NCBI RefSeq assembly: GCF_003390925.1
Contig: NZ_QUBS01000082.1
Location: forward strand, 62,001-126,000
From: Trinickia diaoshuihuensis
Lineage (GTDB): Bacteria > Pseudomonadota > Gammaproteobacteria > Burkholderiales > Burkholderiaceae
DNA: 64,000 nt
Direction of reading: 5' to 3'
Both the position numbers and the translations under genes were made by a program. Positions 1 to 9,495 of the stretch are shown here, piece by piece (position 1 is the stretch's first letter; every line of letters starts with the position of its first letter). The notes below the pieces were generated by a model, which was given only the letters and a program-made list of their open reading frames with translations, searched no databases and was not told the DNA's origin.

Positions 1-124
1 TGGACCAGGCCCGGTTGACTTCGAGCTTGCTCGCCTCCGACATGCGAGGAAAACGGACGGCGACGATCCACATCCCTCTGAGCAGGTGCAAAACGAGCCG
101 GAGTTTGGCTAAAGCAAGTTTCAT
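1..124 (-). CDS. plsC: 1-acyl-sn-glycerol-3-phosphate acyltransferase, N-terminal part only
   Basis: The first 41 codons of a minus-strand gene start at an ATG at 122-124 and run off the left edge. The peptide begins MKLALAKLRLVLHLLRGMW and continues with VAVRFPRMSEASKLEVNRAWS. This is the amphipathic N-terminus I associate with Burkholderia lysophospholipid acyltransferases, before the HX4D block, which lies outside the window. The gene would acylate lysophosphatidate at the inner membrane. It follows the dihydroorotase-like gene after 50 bases on the same strand and is probably the last cistron of the pyr operon. The call rests on a short N-terminus plus gene order, so it is only moderately firm. 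Confidence 0.65.
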   Translation of the reverse strand, partial: MKLALAKLRLVLHLLRGMWIVAVRFPRMSEASKLEVNRAWS

Positions 125-174
125 CGCGATCGGCGGTTCAGGATTCGTTCGGCGGATGCATCGCGCACCCGGCC

Positions 175-1452
175 CTAGGCTTGCTCGTACGCTACGTGCC
201 CGGCGACGATCGTCGCGCGCACGCGGGCCGGCAACTCGTAGCCGAGGAACGGCGTGTTGTGCCCCTGGCTCTTGAGTGCGCGCGGCTCGACGCGCCAGTA
301 CGCATTGCGGTCGAACACGCAGACGTCCGCCGCCGCTCCTGTCTGCAACGTGCCAACCGGCAGCTTGAGGACCTTCGCCGGCTCGCACGTGATCCGGCTG
401 AGGGCGCGCGCCAGCGGCAACTTCGCTTCATCGGCCCACTTGATCGTCAGCGACAGCAGCAATTCGAGCCCCGTGGCGCCGGGCGTAGCCTCGGCGAACG
501 GCAGCAGCTTCTCGTCGTCGTCCACGGGCGTGTGGGCCGAACAGATGGCGTCGATCGTGCCGTCCGCGAGCCCGGCGCGAATCGCTTCGCGATCGCGCTG
601 CGTGCGCAGCGGCGGATCGAGGCGGAATTGCGAGTCGAAGTAACCGATATCGACGTCGATCAAGTGAATATGATTCGCGCTGACATCGCAAGAAACCGCC
701 AGCCCCTCCGCCTTCGCCTCGCGCACGAGCGCCACGCCCGCGGCCGAAGACAGATGCGACAAATGCACGCGCGCGCCCGTCGAGCGAATCAACTCGAAGA
801 TCGTATGCAAGGCGATCGTCTCGGCCGCGACCGAAACGCCCGATAAGCCCAAGCGCGAAGCGACGGCGCCGCTCGCCGCCACCCCGCCCTTGGCGAGATA
901 AGCGTCTTGCGGACGCAGCCAAACCGTATAACCATGCGTGCTCGCATATTGCAGCGCGCGCAGCAGCACTTGCGTATCGACGATCGGTTCATCGGCCTGA
1001 GTAAAGCCGACGCAACCGGCTTCGGTCAATCCCACCATCTCGGTGATGACCGCGCCCTTCAGGCCGACCGTCAACGCGCCCAACGGATGCACGTTCGCCC
1101 GATTGAGCTTGCTCGCGCGAAACTTGAGCATCTCGACGAGACCGGGCTCGTCGAGCACCGGGTCGGTGTCGGGCGGACACGCCAGGGTGGTCACCCCGCC
1201 CGCCATGGCCGCCGCCATCTCGGAATCGAGCGTCGCTTTATGCTCGTAGCCGGGCTCGCGCAGGCGCGCCGACAAATCGACGAAGCCCGGCGCGACGCAC
1301 AGCCCGTTCGCGTCGATCGTTTTGTCCGCCTTGAAATCGGCGGGCGCGGCGCCGATCGCGGCGATCTTGCCGTCGGCGATAAAAACGTCCGTCCGTTGCT
1401 CGGTGCCCGCTTGCGGGTCGATCACCGTGCCGCCTTGGATATGAATCTTCAT
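175..1452 (-). CDS. pyrX: Dihydroorotase-like protein lacking catalytic metal ligands (PyrC'/PyrX type)
   Basis: 425 residues with the class I dihydroorotase fold: N-terminal beta-sandwich, then APGFVDL at 54-60, LREPG at 64-68, HPLGALTVG near 122 and NTPFLGYELPARV at the end. The zinc-binding D-x-H-x-H of active enzymes reads D59-L-S61-A-R63, so both histidines are gone. The catalytic Asp of the T-D-H-x-P motif reads S305-A306-H307. Established knowledge: in Pseudomonas an inactive DHOase homologue (PyrC') is needed to assemble the aspartate carbamoyltransferase dodecamer. The position directly behind pyrB (67-base gap) fits that structural role, and a functional pyrC must then lie elsewhere. 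Start is the ATG giving MKIHIQGG. Confidence 0.9.
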   Translation of the reverse strand: MKIHIQGGTVIDPQAGTEQRTDVFIADGKIAAIGAAPADFKADKTIDANGLCVAPGFVDLSARLREPGYEHKATLDSEMAAAMAGGVTTLACPPDTDPVLDEPGLVEMLKFRASKLNRANVHPLGALTVGLKGAVITEMVGLTEAGCVGFTQADEPIVDTQVLLRALQYASTHGYTVWLRPQDAYLAKGGVAASGAVASRLGLSGVSVAAETIALHTIFELIRSTGARVHLSHLSSAAGVALVREAKAEGLAVSCDVSANHIHLIDVDIGYFDSQFRLDPPLRTQRDREAIRAGLADGTIDAICSAHTPVDDDEKLLPFAEATPGATGLELLLSLTIKWADEAKLPLARALSRITCEPAKVLKLPVGTLQTGAAADVCVFDRNAYWRVEPRALKSQGHNTPFLGYELPARVRATIVAGHVAYEQA

Positions 1453-1519
1453 GCGCTGCCTTTATTCTCTTTGACGTCGCTCGCTCATCGCCATCGCCGT
1501 GCGTCGCGACACTGCCCGT

Positions 1520-2551
1520 TCATTCGTTGTTGCCGGCGACGATGCTCATCACGGCCATGCGTACCGCGATTCCGAACGTCACTTGATTGAGAATCACCGA
1601 TTGCGGGCCGTCGGCCACCTGCGAATCGATCTCCACGCCGCGGTTCATCGGCCCCGGATGCATGACGATCGCATCGGGCTTGGCACGCGCCAGCCGCTCG
1701 GGCGTGAGCCCCCAGCTCTTGAAATACTCCTGCGCCGACGGCAGCAACGCGCCGCTCATGCGCTCGTTTTGCAGGCGCAGCATGATGACGACGTCGACGT
1801 CCTTCAGCCCTTCGTCGAGGTTGTGATAGACGCGCACGCCCAACTCCTCGAGGCCGCCCGGCAACAGCGTGCGCGGACCGATCGCGCGGACCTCGGGCAC
1901 GCCGAGCGTCGTCAGCGCGTGAATGTCGGAACGCGCCACGCGCGAGTGCAAGATGTCGCCGACGATCGCCACGCGCAGATTGGTGAAATCGCGCTTGTAG
2001 TGGCGAATCGTGTACATGTCGAGCAGACCTTGCGTGGGGTGCGCATGGCGGCCGTCGCCCGCATTGATCACGTGCACGTGCGGCGCGCAATGCTCGGCGA
2101 TCAAATACGGCGCGCCGCTCGACGCGTGCCGCACGACGAACATATCGGCATGCATGGCCGACAAGTTGTTGATCGTATCGAGCAGCGACTCGCCCTTGCT
2201 CGTCGAAGACGCGTTGATGTTCAGATTGAGCACGTCGGCCGACAAACGCTTGGCCGCGATCTCGAACGTCGTGCGCGTGCGCGTGGAGTTTTCGAAGAAA
2301 AGGTTGAACACCGACTTGCCGCGCAGCAGCGGCACCTTCTTCACTTCGCGATCGGTCACGCTCACGAATTGCTCGGCGGTATCGAGGATGTGCGTGACGA
2401 TCGAGCGCGGGAGCCCTTCGATCGTCAGCAAATGCTTGAGCTCGCCGTTTTTCGTGAGTTGCGGGTTGCCCTTGAGAAAGCCGTAGCGGAAACGCTCGGC
2501 GGGTGCGGACTCGCCGCCGTGATCGGCACGGCCCGGGGTGACGGTGTTCAT
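1520..2551 (-). CDS. pyrB: Aspartate carbamoyltransferase catalytic subunit
   Basis: 343 residues. Condenses carbamoyl phosphate with aspartate in de novo pyrimidine synthesis. Visible motifs are the carbamoyl-phosphate loop [13 protein letters not shown], the HPTQ motif (in [17 protein letters not shown]) and the aspartate-domain [11 protein letters not shown]. The N-terminus carries an extension of about 30 residues before [20 protein letters not shown], as in class A ATCases of Pseudomonas and Burkholderia, where it forms a nucleotide-inhibition site and contacts the pseudo-DHOase. It lies 84 bases behind pyrR and 67 before the DHOase-like gene on the same strand. The intergenic stretch upstream contains a GC-rich hairpin without a T tract. 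Confidence 0.95.
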   Translation of the reverse strand: MNTVTPGRADHGGESAPAERFRYGFLKGNPQLTKNGELKHLLTIEGLPRSIVTHILDTAEQFVSVTDREVKKVPLLRGKSVFNLFFENSTRTRTTFEIAAKRLSADVLNLNINASSTSKGESLLDTINNLSAMHADMFVVRHASSGAPYLIAEHCAPHVHVINAGDGRHAHPTQGLLDMYTIRHYKRDFTNLRVAIVGDILHSRVARSDIHALTTLGVPEVRAIGPRTLLPGGLEELGVRVYHNLDEGLKDVDVVIMLRLQNERMSGALLPSAQEYFKSWGLTPERLARAKPDAIVMHPGPMNRGVEIDSQVADGPQSVILNQVTFGIAVRMAVMSIVAGNNE

Positions 2552-2634
2552 GGTCGGTCTAATTCAAACAAGGGGGACGCGGCGCGCGACGGCTCTTGGG
2601 CCGCCGCGCCGCGCCGGAAAACAAGAGCGGCGGA

Positions 2635-3150
2635 TCACTCGCCACGCGCTTCGGTGCGAAACGTGAATTGCGTTTCGCCTGCCCGCTCGAGCACGAGCGT
2701 AGTGTCGGCGGCCACTTCGGCATGGACGCCGACGAATCGCGCCTCGATCGGCATTTCACGGCCGCTGCGCTCGGCGAGCACGGCAAGCTCGATCGCAGCA
2801 GGACGGCCGTAGTCGTACAACTCGTTCACGGCCGCACGGACGGTACGTCCTGTATGCAAAACGTCGTCGACGAGGACGATGCGGCGGCCATCGACGTCGA
2901 ACGGCAACGAGGTCGGGCTCGCTTGGCTGTGCAGTCCCTTTTTGGCGTAATCGTCGCGGTGCAGCGCCACGTTGACCACGCCGAAGAATTTCGCACCGAG
3001 ATCGCGGGCCAGACGCTCGGCAAGCCATGCGCCACCACTGTGGATACCCGCGAGAACGGGACCGTCGGCGGCGCCGAACGATACGCCGTAGGCGTCGCGA
3101 ATCTGGGCGAGGAGCGTCGCATAGGACGCTTCGGCATCAATGGAACTCAT
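2635..3150 (-). CDS. pyrR: Bifunctional pyrimidine operon regulator / uracil phosphoribosyltransferase PyrR
   Basis: 171 residues from the ATG at 3150 ([17 protein letters not shown]). The PRPP-binding signature IVLVDDVLHTGRTVRAA marks a type I phosphoribosyltransferase. The N-terminal SGGAWLAERLARDLG and central FFGVVNVALHRDDY segments match PyrR. It converts uracil plus PRPP to UMP; in Gram-positives it also binds pyr mRNA, and a regulatory role here is inference. The start codon overlaps the ruvX stop by one base (TGATG), which implies translational coupling and excludes the longer frame that runs up through ruvX. It belongs to the yqgE-ruvX-pyrR-pyrB unit. Confidence 0.92.
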   Translation of the reverse strand: MSSIDAEASYATLLAQIRDAYGVSFGAADGPVLAGIHSGGAWLAERLARDLGAKFFGVVNVALHRDDYAKKGLHSQASPTSLPFDVDGRRIVLVDDVLHTGRTVRAAVNELYDYGRPAAIELAVLAERSGREMPIEARFVGVHAEVAADTTLVLERAGETQFTFRTEARGE

Positions 3151-3572
3151 CAAGAAAGCCCGTCCAGGTACTGTTGAAGAATGATGCGTGCCGCCTCGGC
3201 ATCGCGCATGTCGGCGACGCGCCCGCTTTCGCGCATATCGAGATCGGCCTCGACGGAACTGTAGCGCTCGTCCACCCATGCGACAGGCAGATTGAAACGC
3301 CCGTTCAACTGATTGCCGAAGCGTTTCGCAAGTTGCGTCATTTCGTGCGGCGTGCCGTCGGGATGACACGGCAGCCCGACCACGAGCGCGTCCGGCTTCC
3401 ATTCGCCGATCAGCTTGGCCATCGCTTCGAAGCGGAACTCGCGATTGCGGTTCGGGACGACGACGAGCGCGCGCGCATGCCGCGTCAGCACGTTACCGAT
3501 CGCTACCCCAATCCGCTTTTCTCCGTAGTCGAACGCAAGCAGCGTCGCCTCACGCCCAACGCCTTCGCTCAT
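3150..3572 (-). CDS. ruvX: Putative Holliday junction resolvase RuvX (YqgF)
   Basis: 140 residues, usual YqgF length. RNase H-like fold: [16 protein letters not shown] carries the first catalytic Asp (D15), [16 protein letters not shown] is the second family block, and [13 protein letters not shown] with a late [13 protein letters not shown] completes the site. The family acts as a nuclease in 16S rRNA 5'-end maturation and is annotated as a Holliday junction resolvase. It overlaps yqgE by four bases (ATGA) and pyrR by one, so all three are probably translated in a coupled fashion from one message. The yqgE-yqgF pairing is widely conserved in proteobacteria. Confidence 0.93.
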   Translation of the reverse strand: MSEGVGREATLLAFDYGEKRIGVAIGNVLTRHARALVVVPNRNREFRFEAMAKLIGEWKPDALVVGLPCHPDGTPHEMTQLAKRFGNQLNGRFNLPVAWVDERYSSVEADLDMRESGRVADMRDAEAARIILQQYLDGLS

Positions 3573-4147
3573 GCGTGACCCGCATCGCCCGAGAGCATGG
3601 ATGGCGTCACGCCGAGCAACGCCAGCGCGGCTTCGAAACGTTGCTCGGCCGGCACGTCGAATACGATCTTGGGATCGGCTTCAACGGTCAGCCATCCGTT
3701 ACGCGAGATTTCGTCTTCGAGTTGACCCGCGCCCCAGCCCGCATGGCCGAGCGTGAGCAGGAAACGCTGAGGACCCTTGCCGCTCGCCACCGCTTCGAGG
3801 ACGTCTTTCGACGTCGTCATTTCGAGCCCGCCCGTCACGGCCATCGACGACGTATAGGCACTGCCCTCGACGGGCTCGTGCAAAACGAATCCGCGCTCCG
3901 TTTGGACGGGACCGCCGAAGTATACGGGGACGTGAAGAAGCGGCTCGATCTCGAGCTTCAGGTCGATGCGACTGAACAGCGATTCGAGATCGATATCGGT
4001 CGGCCGGTTGATGACGAGGCCGAGCGCACCGCGTTCGCTGTGATCGCAAAGGTAGACCACCGTCCCCGAAAACGTGGGATCCGCCATATTGGGCATGGCG
4101 ATCAGGAACTGGTTGGTCAGGTTGATGCGATCGTTACTCTTAGGCAT
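3569..4147 (-). CDS. yqgE: YqgE/AlgH family protein (DUF179)
   Basis: 192 residues from the ATG at 4147 ([19 protein letters not shown]). DUF179 hallmarks are the early [38 protein letters not shown] region and the late [15 protein letters not shown]. In-frame sequence upstream lacks family similarity, so the inner ATG is preferred. The biochemical function is unknown; AlgH was described as an alginate regulator in Pseudomonas. It is the first cistron of the yqgE-ruvX-pyrR-pyrB operon, with a 247-base non-coding gap on its 5' side that should hold the promoter, although I found no convincing -35/-10 pair there. Confidence 0.92.
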   Translation of the reverse strand: MPKSNDRINLTNQFLIAMPNMADPTFSGTVVYLCDHSERGALGLVINRPTDIDLESLFSRIDLKLEIEPLLHVPVYFGGPVQTERGFVLHEPVEGSAYTSSMAVTGGLEMTTSKDVLEAVASGKGPQRFLLTLGHAGWGAGQLEDEISRNGWLTVEADPKIVFDVPAEQRFEAALALLGVTPSMLSGDAGHA

Positions 4148-4394
4148 GGTTCGAATTTTAGCAAAGACAGTGCACGTTGGACGCCGCAAGTGAGCGCCGG
4201 CACGCAAGGGCGGCTTGCAAACCGCGAACGGCGCACGGTTCGCGCCCGCCCGCGGCGACCTTATGTTCCCCGCACTCTATCACGCATGTCCCGCTCGCCC
4301 GCGGCGGCTAGCCGTTCGGACAAGGAAGGGGCTCGCGGCGCTGCGTCCCGCCAACGAGACACGCAGATCGATAATTGGGGAAGTCTTGCAGCGC

Positions 4395-5789
4395 TTAAGA
4401 AATGGAAGACGATGGCGCCGGCGCCGCGGCCGGAACGGCGCGCTCGATCGCTTGCACGAGCAGCGCCAGCGGCACCGCCGAATCGGGCTGTGCAAAGCCG
4501 GCCGCGACGCGCAGCAACATCGCCCGCAACGCCTCTCCTGCCTGCTCCATCGGACGCCGCGCCGGGGCGAACGACGCCGCGCCTATGCGCGCCGCATAGG
4601 CTTGCCGGCGCCAAGCGAGCCCCAAGGCATCGGCCAGCAACGCCACATGACCGAGTCCCAATGCCTGGGCCGCGGCGCCGAGCCGGTAGGCGGCTTGCCC
4701 GGCATGCTCGGCGGCGGCCGCATCGGGTGTCGCGGCGGCAAACGCCGCGTCCGTGCCGACCGCGAGCGCGGCCATCGCGGCGTCGGCCGTCTGCAGAAAA
4801 TCCTCGTAAGCGTAGACATTCACCGAGAGCGCGCCGAGGTCGCGCGCAACGGATCCGCCTGCCGCGGGAGCGCCCGCAGCCGTTGCCGCCTCGGCTTGCG
4901 CCGCGCTCGCCTCCCACGCCGCCTCGGACGCTTGCGTCGCCGCGACATGCCAATCGACCGTCAGTCCATAGTCGTGCAGAATCTGGACGGAATCGGCATC
5001 CTCCGCCGCCGCGCCGTATAGCGCGTAATCGCGCCATAACGAAGCGAGGGCCGCCCGGACGAACGATCGAGGCGCCAGTTGCACCCCTTGGCCTTGCTCG
5101 GCAAGCAAGAGATTGCATCGCGCATAAAAGCGCTTCGCGTCGGGATCGCCGGCTCGAGCCCGGCCGCTCACGCGCAACGCACGGGCACATGCGCCAGCCA
5201 AGCGCCACACGTCGTAGGTGTCGTCGCCGGCGAGTTCGGCGATGCACGCGTCGAGTTCGTCGAGCGCGGCGCTCACGCCCTCATGCTCCTTGAGCACCGG
5301 CAGCAGCGCTTGCTCGTACCGGGCACGCAACACGCGCAACGATGCCCCGGATGTCTCACGCAACGTCGCGGGCGCAATCGGCCGGCCGGTCAGCGCGAGA
5401 TCCTCGAACGCGACGACATAGCCTTGCGTATGGCGCGCCACCTGGGCGTTCAGTTCGCGATAGTGAGAAAAAAGCGCCGGCGAGCAAGCCAGCTCGCGCA
5501 GATTGTGCCGCGTGAGCGCGGCATGGAAATCGGTCAGCGCCGCACGAAATCGCGGGAGAAATTCGTCGTTCGCGTAGGGAGAAACGAGTACGAGCGCATC
5601 GACGAAACGCTGCGAAGCCAACCAGCCGGCTTGGCGCAACGCCTGTGCGGCACGCAGCAACGGCCCGACCACCGCCAATTGCGCCTCGCTGGCCTGCCGG
5701 GCCTCCACCAATGCGGCTTCGGCCTCGGGCACCGCGCCACCGCGCGGATTGGGCAAGGCCTCGAGACTAGGCGAGTCGGCGATTGTCAT
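4395..5789 (-). CDS. Hypothetical alanine-rich helical protein with degenerate Hpt-like region (PilL/ChpA N-terminus-like)
   Basis: 464 residues from the ATG at 5789 (MTIADSPSLEALPNPRGG). The longer frame upstream would run antisense to the rubredoxin gene and is rejected. No signal peptide or membrane segment; the protein is all-helical and Ala-rich. The region around residues 330-400 (FLQTADAAMAALA ... GQAAYRLGAAAQALGLGH) looks like an Hpt four-helix bundle, but the phospho-accepting His of the usual H-x-L-K-G is replaced by Tyr-Arg-Leu-Gly. As I recall, rubA in Ralstonia is followed by the pilGHIJL chemosensory genes and then yqgE. This single gene sits in exactly that slot, so a PilL/ChpA N-terminal remnant is my inference. 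Other explanations remain open. Confidence 0.6.
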   Translation of the reverse strand: MTIADSPSLEALPNPRGGAVPEAEAALVEARQASEAQLAVVGPLLRAAQALRQAGWLASQRFVDALVLVSPYANDEFLPRFRAALTDFHAALTRHNLRELACSPALFSHYRELNAQVARHTQGYVVAFEDLALTGRPIAPATLRETSGASLRVLRARYEQALLPVLKEHEGVSAALDELDACIAELAGDDTYDVWRLAGACARALRVSGRARAGDPDAKRFYARCNLLLAEQGQGVQLAPRSFVRAALASLWRDYALYGAAAEDADSVQILHDYGLTVDWHVAATQASEAAWEASAAQAEAATAAGAPAAGGSVARDLGALSVNVYAYEDFLQTADAAMAALAVGTDAAFAAATPDAAAAEHAGQAAYRLGAAAQALGLGHVALLADALGLAWRRQAYAARIGAASFAPARRPMEQAGEALRAMLLRVAAGFAQPDSAVPLALLVQAIERAVPAAAPAPSSSIS

Positions 5790-5807
5790 GGCGTGGGAGC
5801 ATGCGAA

Positions 5808-5835
5808 GCGGCCCGAGCCGCAAAGCTCGGGCCGC
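5808..5835 (-). repeat. GC-rich hairpin between rubA and the downstream gene
   Basis: A perfect 11-bp inverted repeat (arm CGGCCCGAGC plus one flanking pair) with a 6-base loop. It starts 13 bases past the rubA stop and ends 19 bases before the next start codon. There is no T tract on the minus strand, so it is not a standard intrinsic terminator. It could partly terminate, stabilise the rubA 3' end, or shield the downstream ribosome site. Confidence 0.6.
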
Positions 5836-5847
5836 GCGAGCCGGAGG

Positions 5848-6018
5848 TCAGATCTGGACCATCTCGAAATCTTCCTTGCGCGCCCCGCATTCGGGGCACG
5901 TCCAATTGATCGGAACGTCTTCCCAGCGGGTACCTGGGGCAATGCCTTCTTCAGGCAGACCGGCCTCTTCGTCGTAGATCCAGCCACAAATCAGGCACAT
6001 CCACTGTTTGTATTCCAT
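5848..6018 (-). CDS. rubA: Rubredoxin
   Basis: A 56-residue protein (start MEYKQWMCLICGW). The iron-binding cysteines form two C-x2-C knuckles at C8/C11 and C41/C44, the latter in WTCPECGARKEDF. The central GIAPGTRWEDVP stretch is typical of rubredoxins. It carries one electron per Fe(Cys)4 centre in the cytoplasm; the partner is not evident here, as no alkane hydroxylase or rubredoxin reductase gene lies nearby. It is divergent from thiD across a 229-base gap and may be co-transcribed with the 464-residue gene downstream, from which a strong hairpin separates it. Confidence 0.96.
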   Translation of the reverse strand: MEYKQWMCLICGWIYDEEAGLPEEGIAPGTRWEDVPINWTCPECGARKEDFEMVQI

Positions 6019-6247
6019 TCTTGTATCGCGTTGAAAGATCCGTTGATCAAAGAGCCATGATGGTACCGTTTTTGGGGTGGCGATGGCTAGGAATCCGCGT
6101 ATCGCGCCGGCCGCCTATCGTCGGGCGCCATTGCCTGTTCGCGGGTAAAGCCTGGGTTCGTTTCGTGCCATCGAAGCGCATTAGGCCGCATAATGAACCG
6201 ACCGCGCAGGCGAGCCGGCCGGCTCGCCGCTCGCGGTTCAAAGACTG

Positions 6248-7126
6248 ATGCCCTATTCCATGCAAAGCGCCGCCCCTCCGATCGTTCTAACCTTCGGCCT
6301 GTCCGACCCCACCGGCGGCTTCGGCTTGCAGGCCGACCTGCTCACGCTCGCCAGCATGGGTTGCCACGGCGTATCGGTACTTACGGGCTATACGGTACGC
6401 GATTCGGCTAGCTGCGACGAAGTGACGGGGCTCGACCCCGACGTCGTCGCCACCCAGGCGCGCATGCTGCTCGAGGACATGCCGATCGCCGCTTTCAAAG
6501 TCGGCGCGGCCACGCGCGCCGAAGTCGTCAGCGCGATCGCCGAGGTCGTGTCCGATTACGACGATATTCCGCTGATTCTGGCCCCCGACTTTACCGTCGA
6601 CGACGAACACGTGTTGGCGGCCGACGAACTGCGCGAGTCGATCGCCGATCTGCTCGCGCCGCAAACAACGGTCCTCATCGCCGACCAATCGACGCTGATC
6701 GCGCTCGCCCAGCCGGACGGCGACGCGGACGCCCCCAGTTTGGACGGCGCCATCGCGCACTTGCTTTCGCAGGGCGCGGAGTACGTGCTTTCGACGCAAA
6801 CGGGTACGCATCGGCTCGTCAATACGCTGTTCAGCGAGGAAGGTCAGCTCCGGCAGGATATGTGGGACCGTCCGCAACAACGGCTCATGGGCATCACGGA
6901 TACGCTCGGTGCGGCGGTCGCCGCCTTGCTGGCAAATGGGCAGGAACCGGCCGAAGCGGTCCGCGAGGCGCAGGAATACCTCTATCAAGCGGTGCGGCAA
7001 GCATTCCGTCCCGGGATGGGCGCTTATATGCCCGATCGATTCTTCTGGGCACGCGACGACGAGGACACGCCCGCCCCGCTGCCGATCGGCGTGGACCCGA
7101 CGCGGCATAAACCGTCGCGGGCTTAG
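6248..7126 (+). CDS. thiD: Hydroxymethylpyrimidine/phosphomethylpyrimidine kinase
   Basis: 292 residues. PfkB/ribokinase-like fold: the N-terminal FGLSDPTGGFGLQADLLTLASMGCHGVSVLTGYTV block places the substrate site, and the C-terminal GITDTLGAAVAALLANG carries the anion-hole/catalytic-Asp equivalent (usual G-T-G-C-T reduced to T-D-T-L-G). ThiD phosphorylates HMP and HMP-P for thiamine synthesis. The anion-hole sequence departs from canonical ThiD (GTGDTF-like), so substrate preference is not certain. A second in-frame ATG at 6260 (MQSAAPPI) is an alternative start. The upstream 229-base gap shows no recognisable TPP riboswitch. Its stop lies 20 bases before a hairpin that terminates groESL from the other side. 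Confidence 0.85.
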   Translation: MPYSMQSAAPPIVLTFGLSDPTGGFGLQADLLTLASMGCHGVSVLTGYTVRDSASCDEVTGLDPDVVATQARMLLEDMPIAAFKVGAATRAEVVSAIAEVVSDYDDIPLILAPDFTVDDEHVLAADELRESIADLLAPQTTVLIADQSTLIALAQPDGDADAPSLDGAIAHLLSQGAEYVLSTQTGTHRLVNTLFSEEGQLRQDMWDRPQQRLMGITDTLGAAVAALLANGQEPAEAVREAQEYLYQAVRQAFRPGMGAYMPDRFFWARDDEDTPAPLPIGVDPTRHKPSRA

Positions 7127-7145
7127 CCCCGAACCGAGCGCCCAT

Positions 7146-7172
7146 AAAAAAACCCGCAATCGCTTGCGGGTT
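7146..7172 (-). terminator. Rho-independent terminator of groESL
   Basis: A perfect 9-bp stem (AACCCGCAA with TTGCGGGTT, 7151-7172), 4-base loop, read on the minus strand into a run of seven T (7152-7146). It lies 77 bases past the groEL stop. On the plus strand only a weak TTCTTAT follows, so it may also stop thiD transcripts less efficiently. Confidence 0.88.
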
Positions 7173-7248
7173 CTTATCGGCTACGGACACGCCTTGCGGC
7201 GTGCCCGTTATGCGATTTCGACCGACGGCAGAAGCCGTCATGCCGAAA

Positions 7249-8892
<1,644 letters not shown>

Positions 8893-8933
8893 TCAACTCC
8901 TTGAATTCTTTAGAAATATCGACCTGACGGGAT

Positions 8934-9224
8934 TTACTTCTGAACGACCGCCATGATGTCTTCTTCGCGCATCACCAGCAGTTCGTTGCCGTCGACCTTG
9001 ACGGTCTGGCCGGCGTACTTGCCGAACAGGACGCGATCGCCGACCTTCACGTCGAGCGCGACTTGATCACCCTTATCGTTGCGCTTGCCCGGCCCGATCG
9101 CGAGCACTTCGCCTTGATCCGGCTTCTCGGCGGCGGCGTCAGGGATCACGATGCCCGAGGCAGTCTTGGTTTCCTGATCCAAACGCTTCACGATGACGCG
9201 ATCGTGCAAAGGACGAAGGTTCAT
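8934..9224 (-). CDS. groS: Co-chaperonin GroES
   Basis: 96 residues. [31 protein letters not shown] is the conserved N-terminal roof segment including the mobile loop, and [31 protein letters not shown] is the conserved C-terminus. It caps GroEL as a heptamer. It is the first gene of the groESL operon, with a purine-rich Shine-Dalgarno (AGAGAGGAGTAAGC before the ATG). The promoter and a CIRCE operator lie 75-130 bases upstream. Confidence 0.99.
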   Translation of the reverse strand: MNLRPLHDRVIVKRLDQETKTASGIVIPDAAAEKPDQGEVLAIGPGKRNDKGDQVALDVKVGDRVLFGKYAGQTVKVDGNELLVMREEDIMAVVQK

Positions 9225-9299
9225 GCTTACTCCTCTCTGGTTTGAGACTGAAAAACGCTTAGGTTAAGGCCGCCTGCGGCGACCCGGACGAAACCTTTG

Positions 9300-9326
9300 T
9301 TAGCACTCATGTGCAGCGAGTGCTAA
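9300..9326 (-). promoter_or_regulatory. CIRCE operator (HrcA binding site) of groESL
   Basis: Exact match to the CIRCE consensus: TTAGCACTC at 9300-9308, a 9-base spacer, and GAGTGCTAA at 9318-9326. HrcA bound here would block RNA polymerase, because the operator abuts the -10 element of the groES promoter. Confidence 0.98.
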
Positions 9327-9355
9327 TTATATGGACCGACTTTGGCAAATTCAAG
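9326..9355 (-). promoter_or_regulatory. groES promoter: sigma70-type with overlapping sigma32-like elements
   Basis: On the minus strand TTGAAT (9354-9349), 17 bases, then TATAAT (9331-9326) make a near-consensus sigma70 promoter. The same bases offer a heat-shock sigma reading: CTTGAA (9355-9350), 15 bases, then CCATATAA. The -10 ends on the first base of CIRCE. Joint control by HrcA and RpoH is inferred. Confidence 0.8.
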
Positions 9356-9495
9356 AAGGGGTGCGAGGAGATTTTTTGGGGGGCATAGGGGACATAGCCG
9401 ACGCGGCGGCGGTACCTCCACCTATCAACCTTTCCAGGGCCGGCGTTTTGCCGCACCGGTAATCTAGCCCTATTCCCCGGGCACGGAGCTCGAGC

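Noticed and set aside
2552..2634. PyrR-dependent attenuator between pyrR and pyrB
   Set aside because: A GC-rich stem can be drawn, but it has no T tract and no recognisable PyrR-binding loop.
3575..5293. 572-codon open frame on the plus strand opposite yqgE and the PilL-like gene
   Set aside because: It is antisense to well-supported genes, Arg/Pro-rich, has no family motifs and arises because GC-rich codons leave the opposite frames open.
6019..6247. TPP riboswitch upstream of thiD
   Set aside because: The conserved thi-box words (CTGAGA, ACCTGA-type segments) are absent from the gap.
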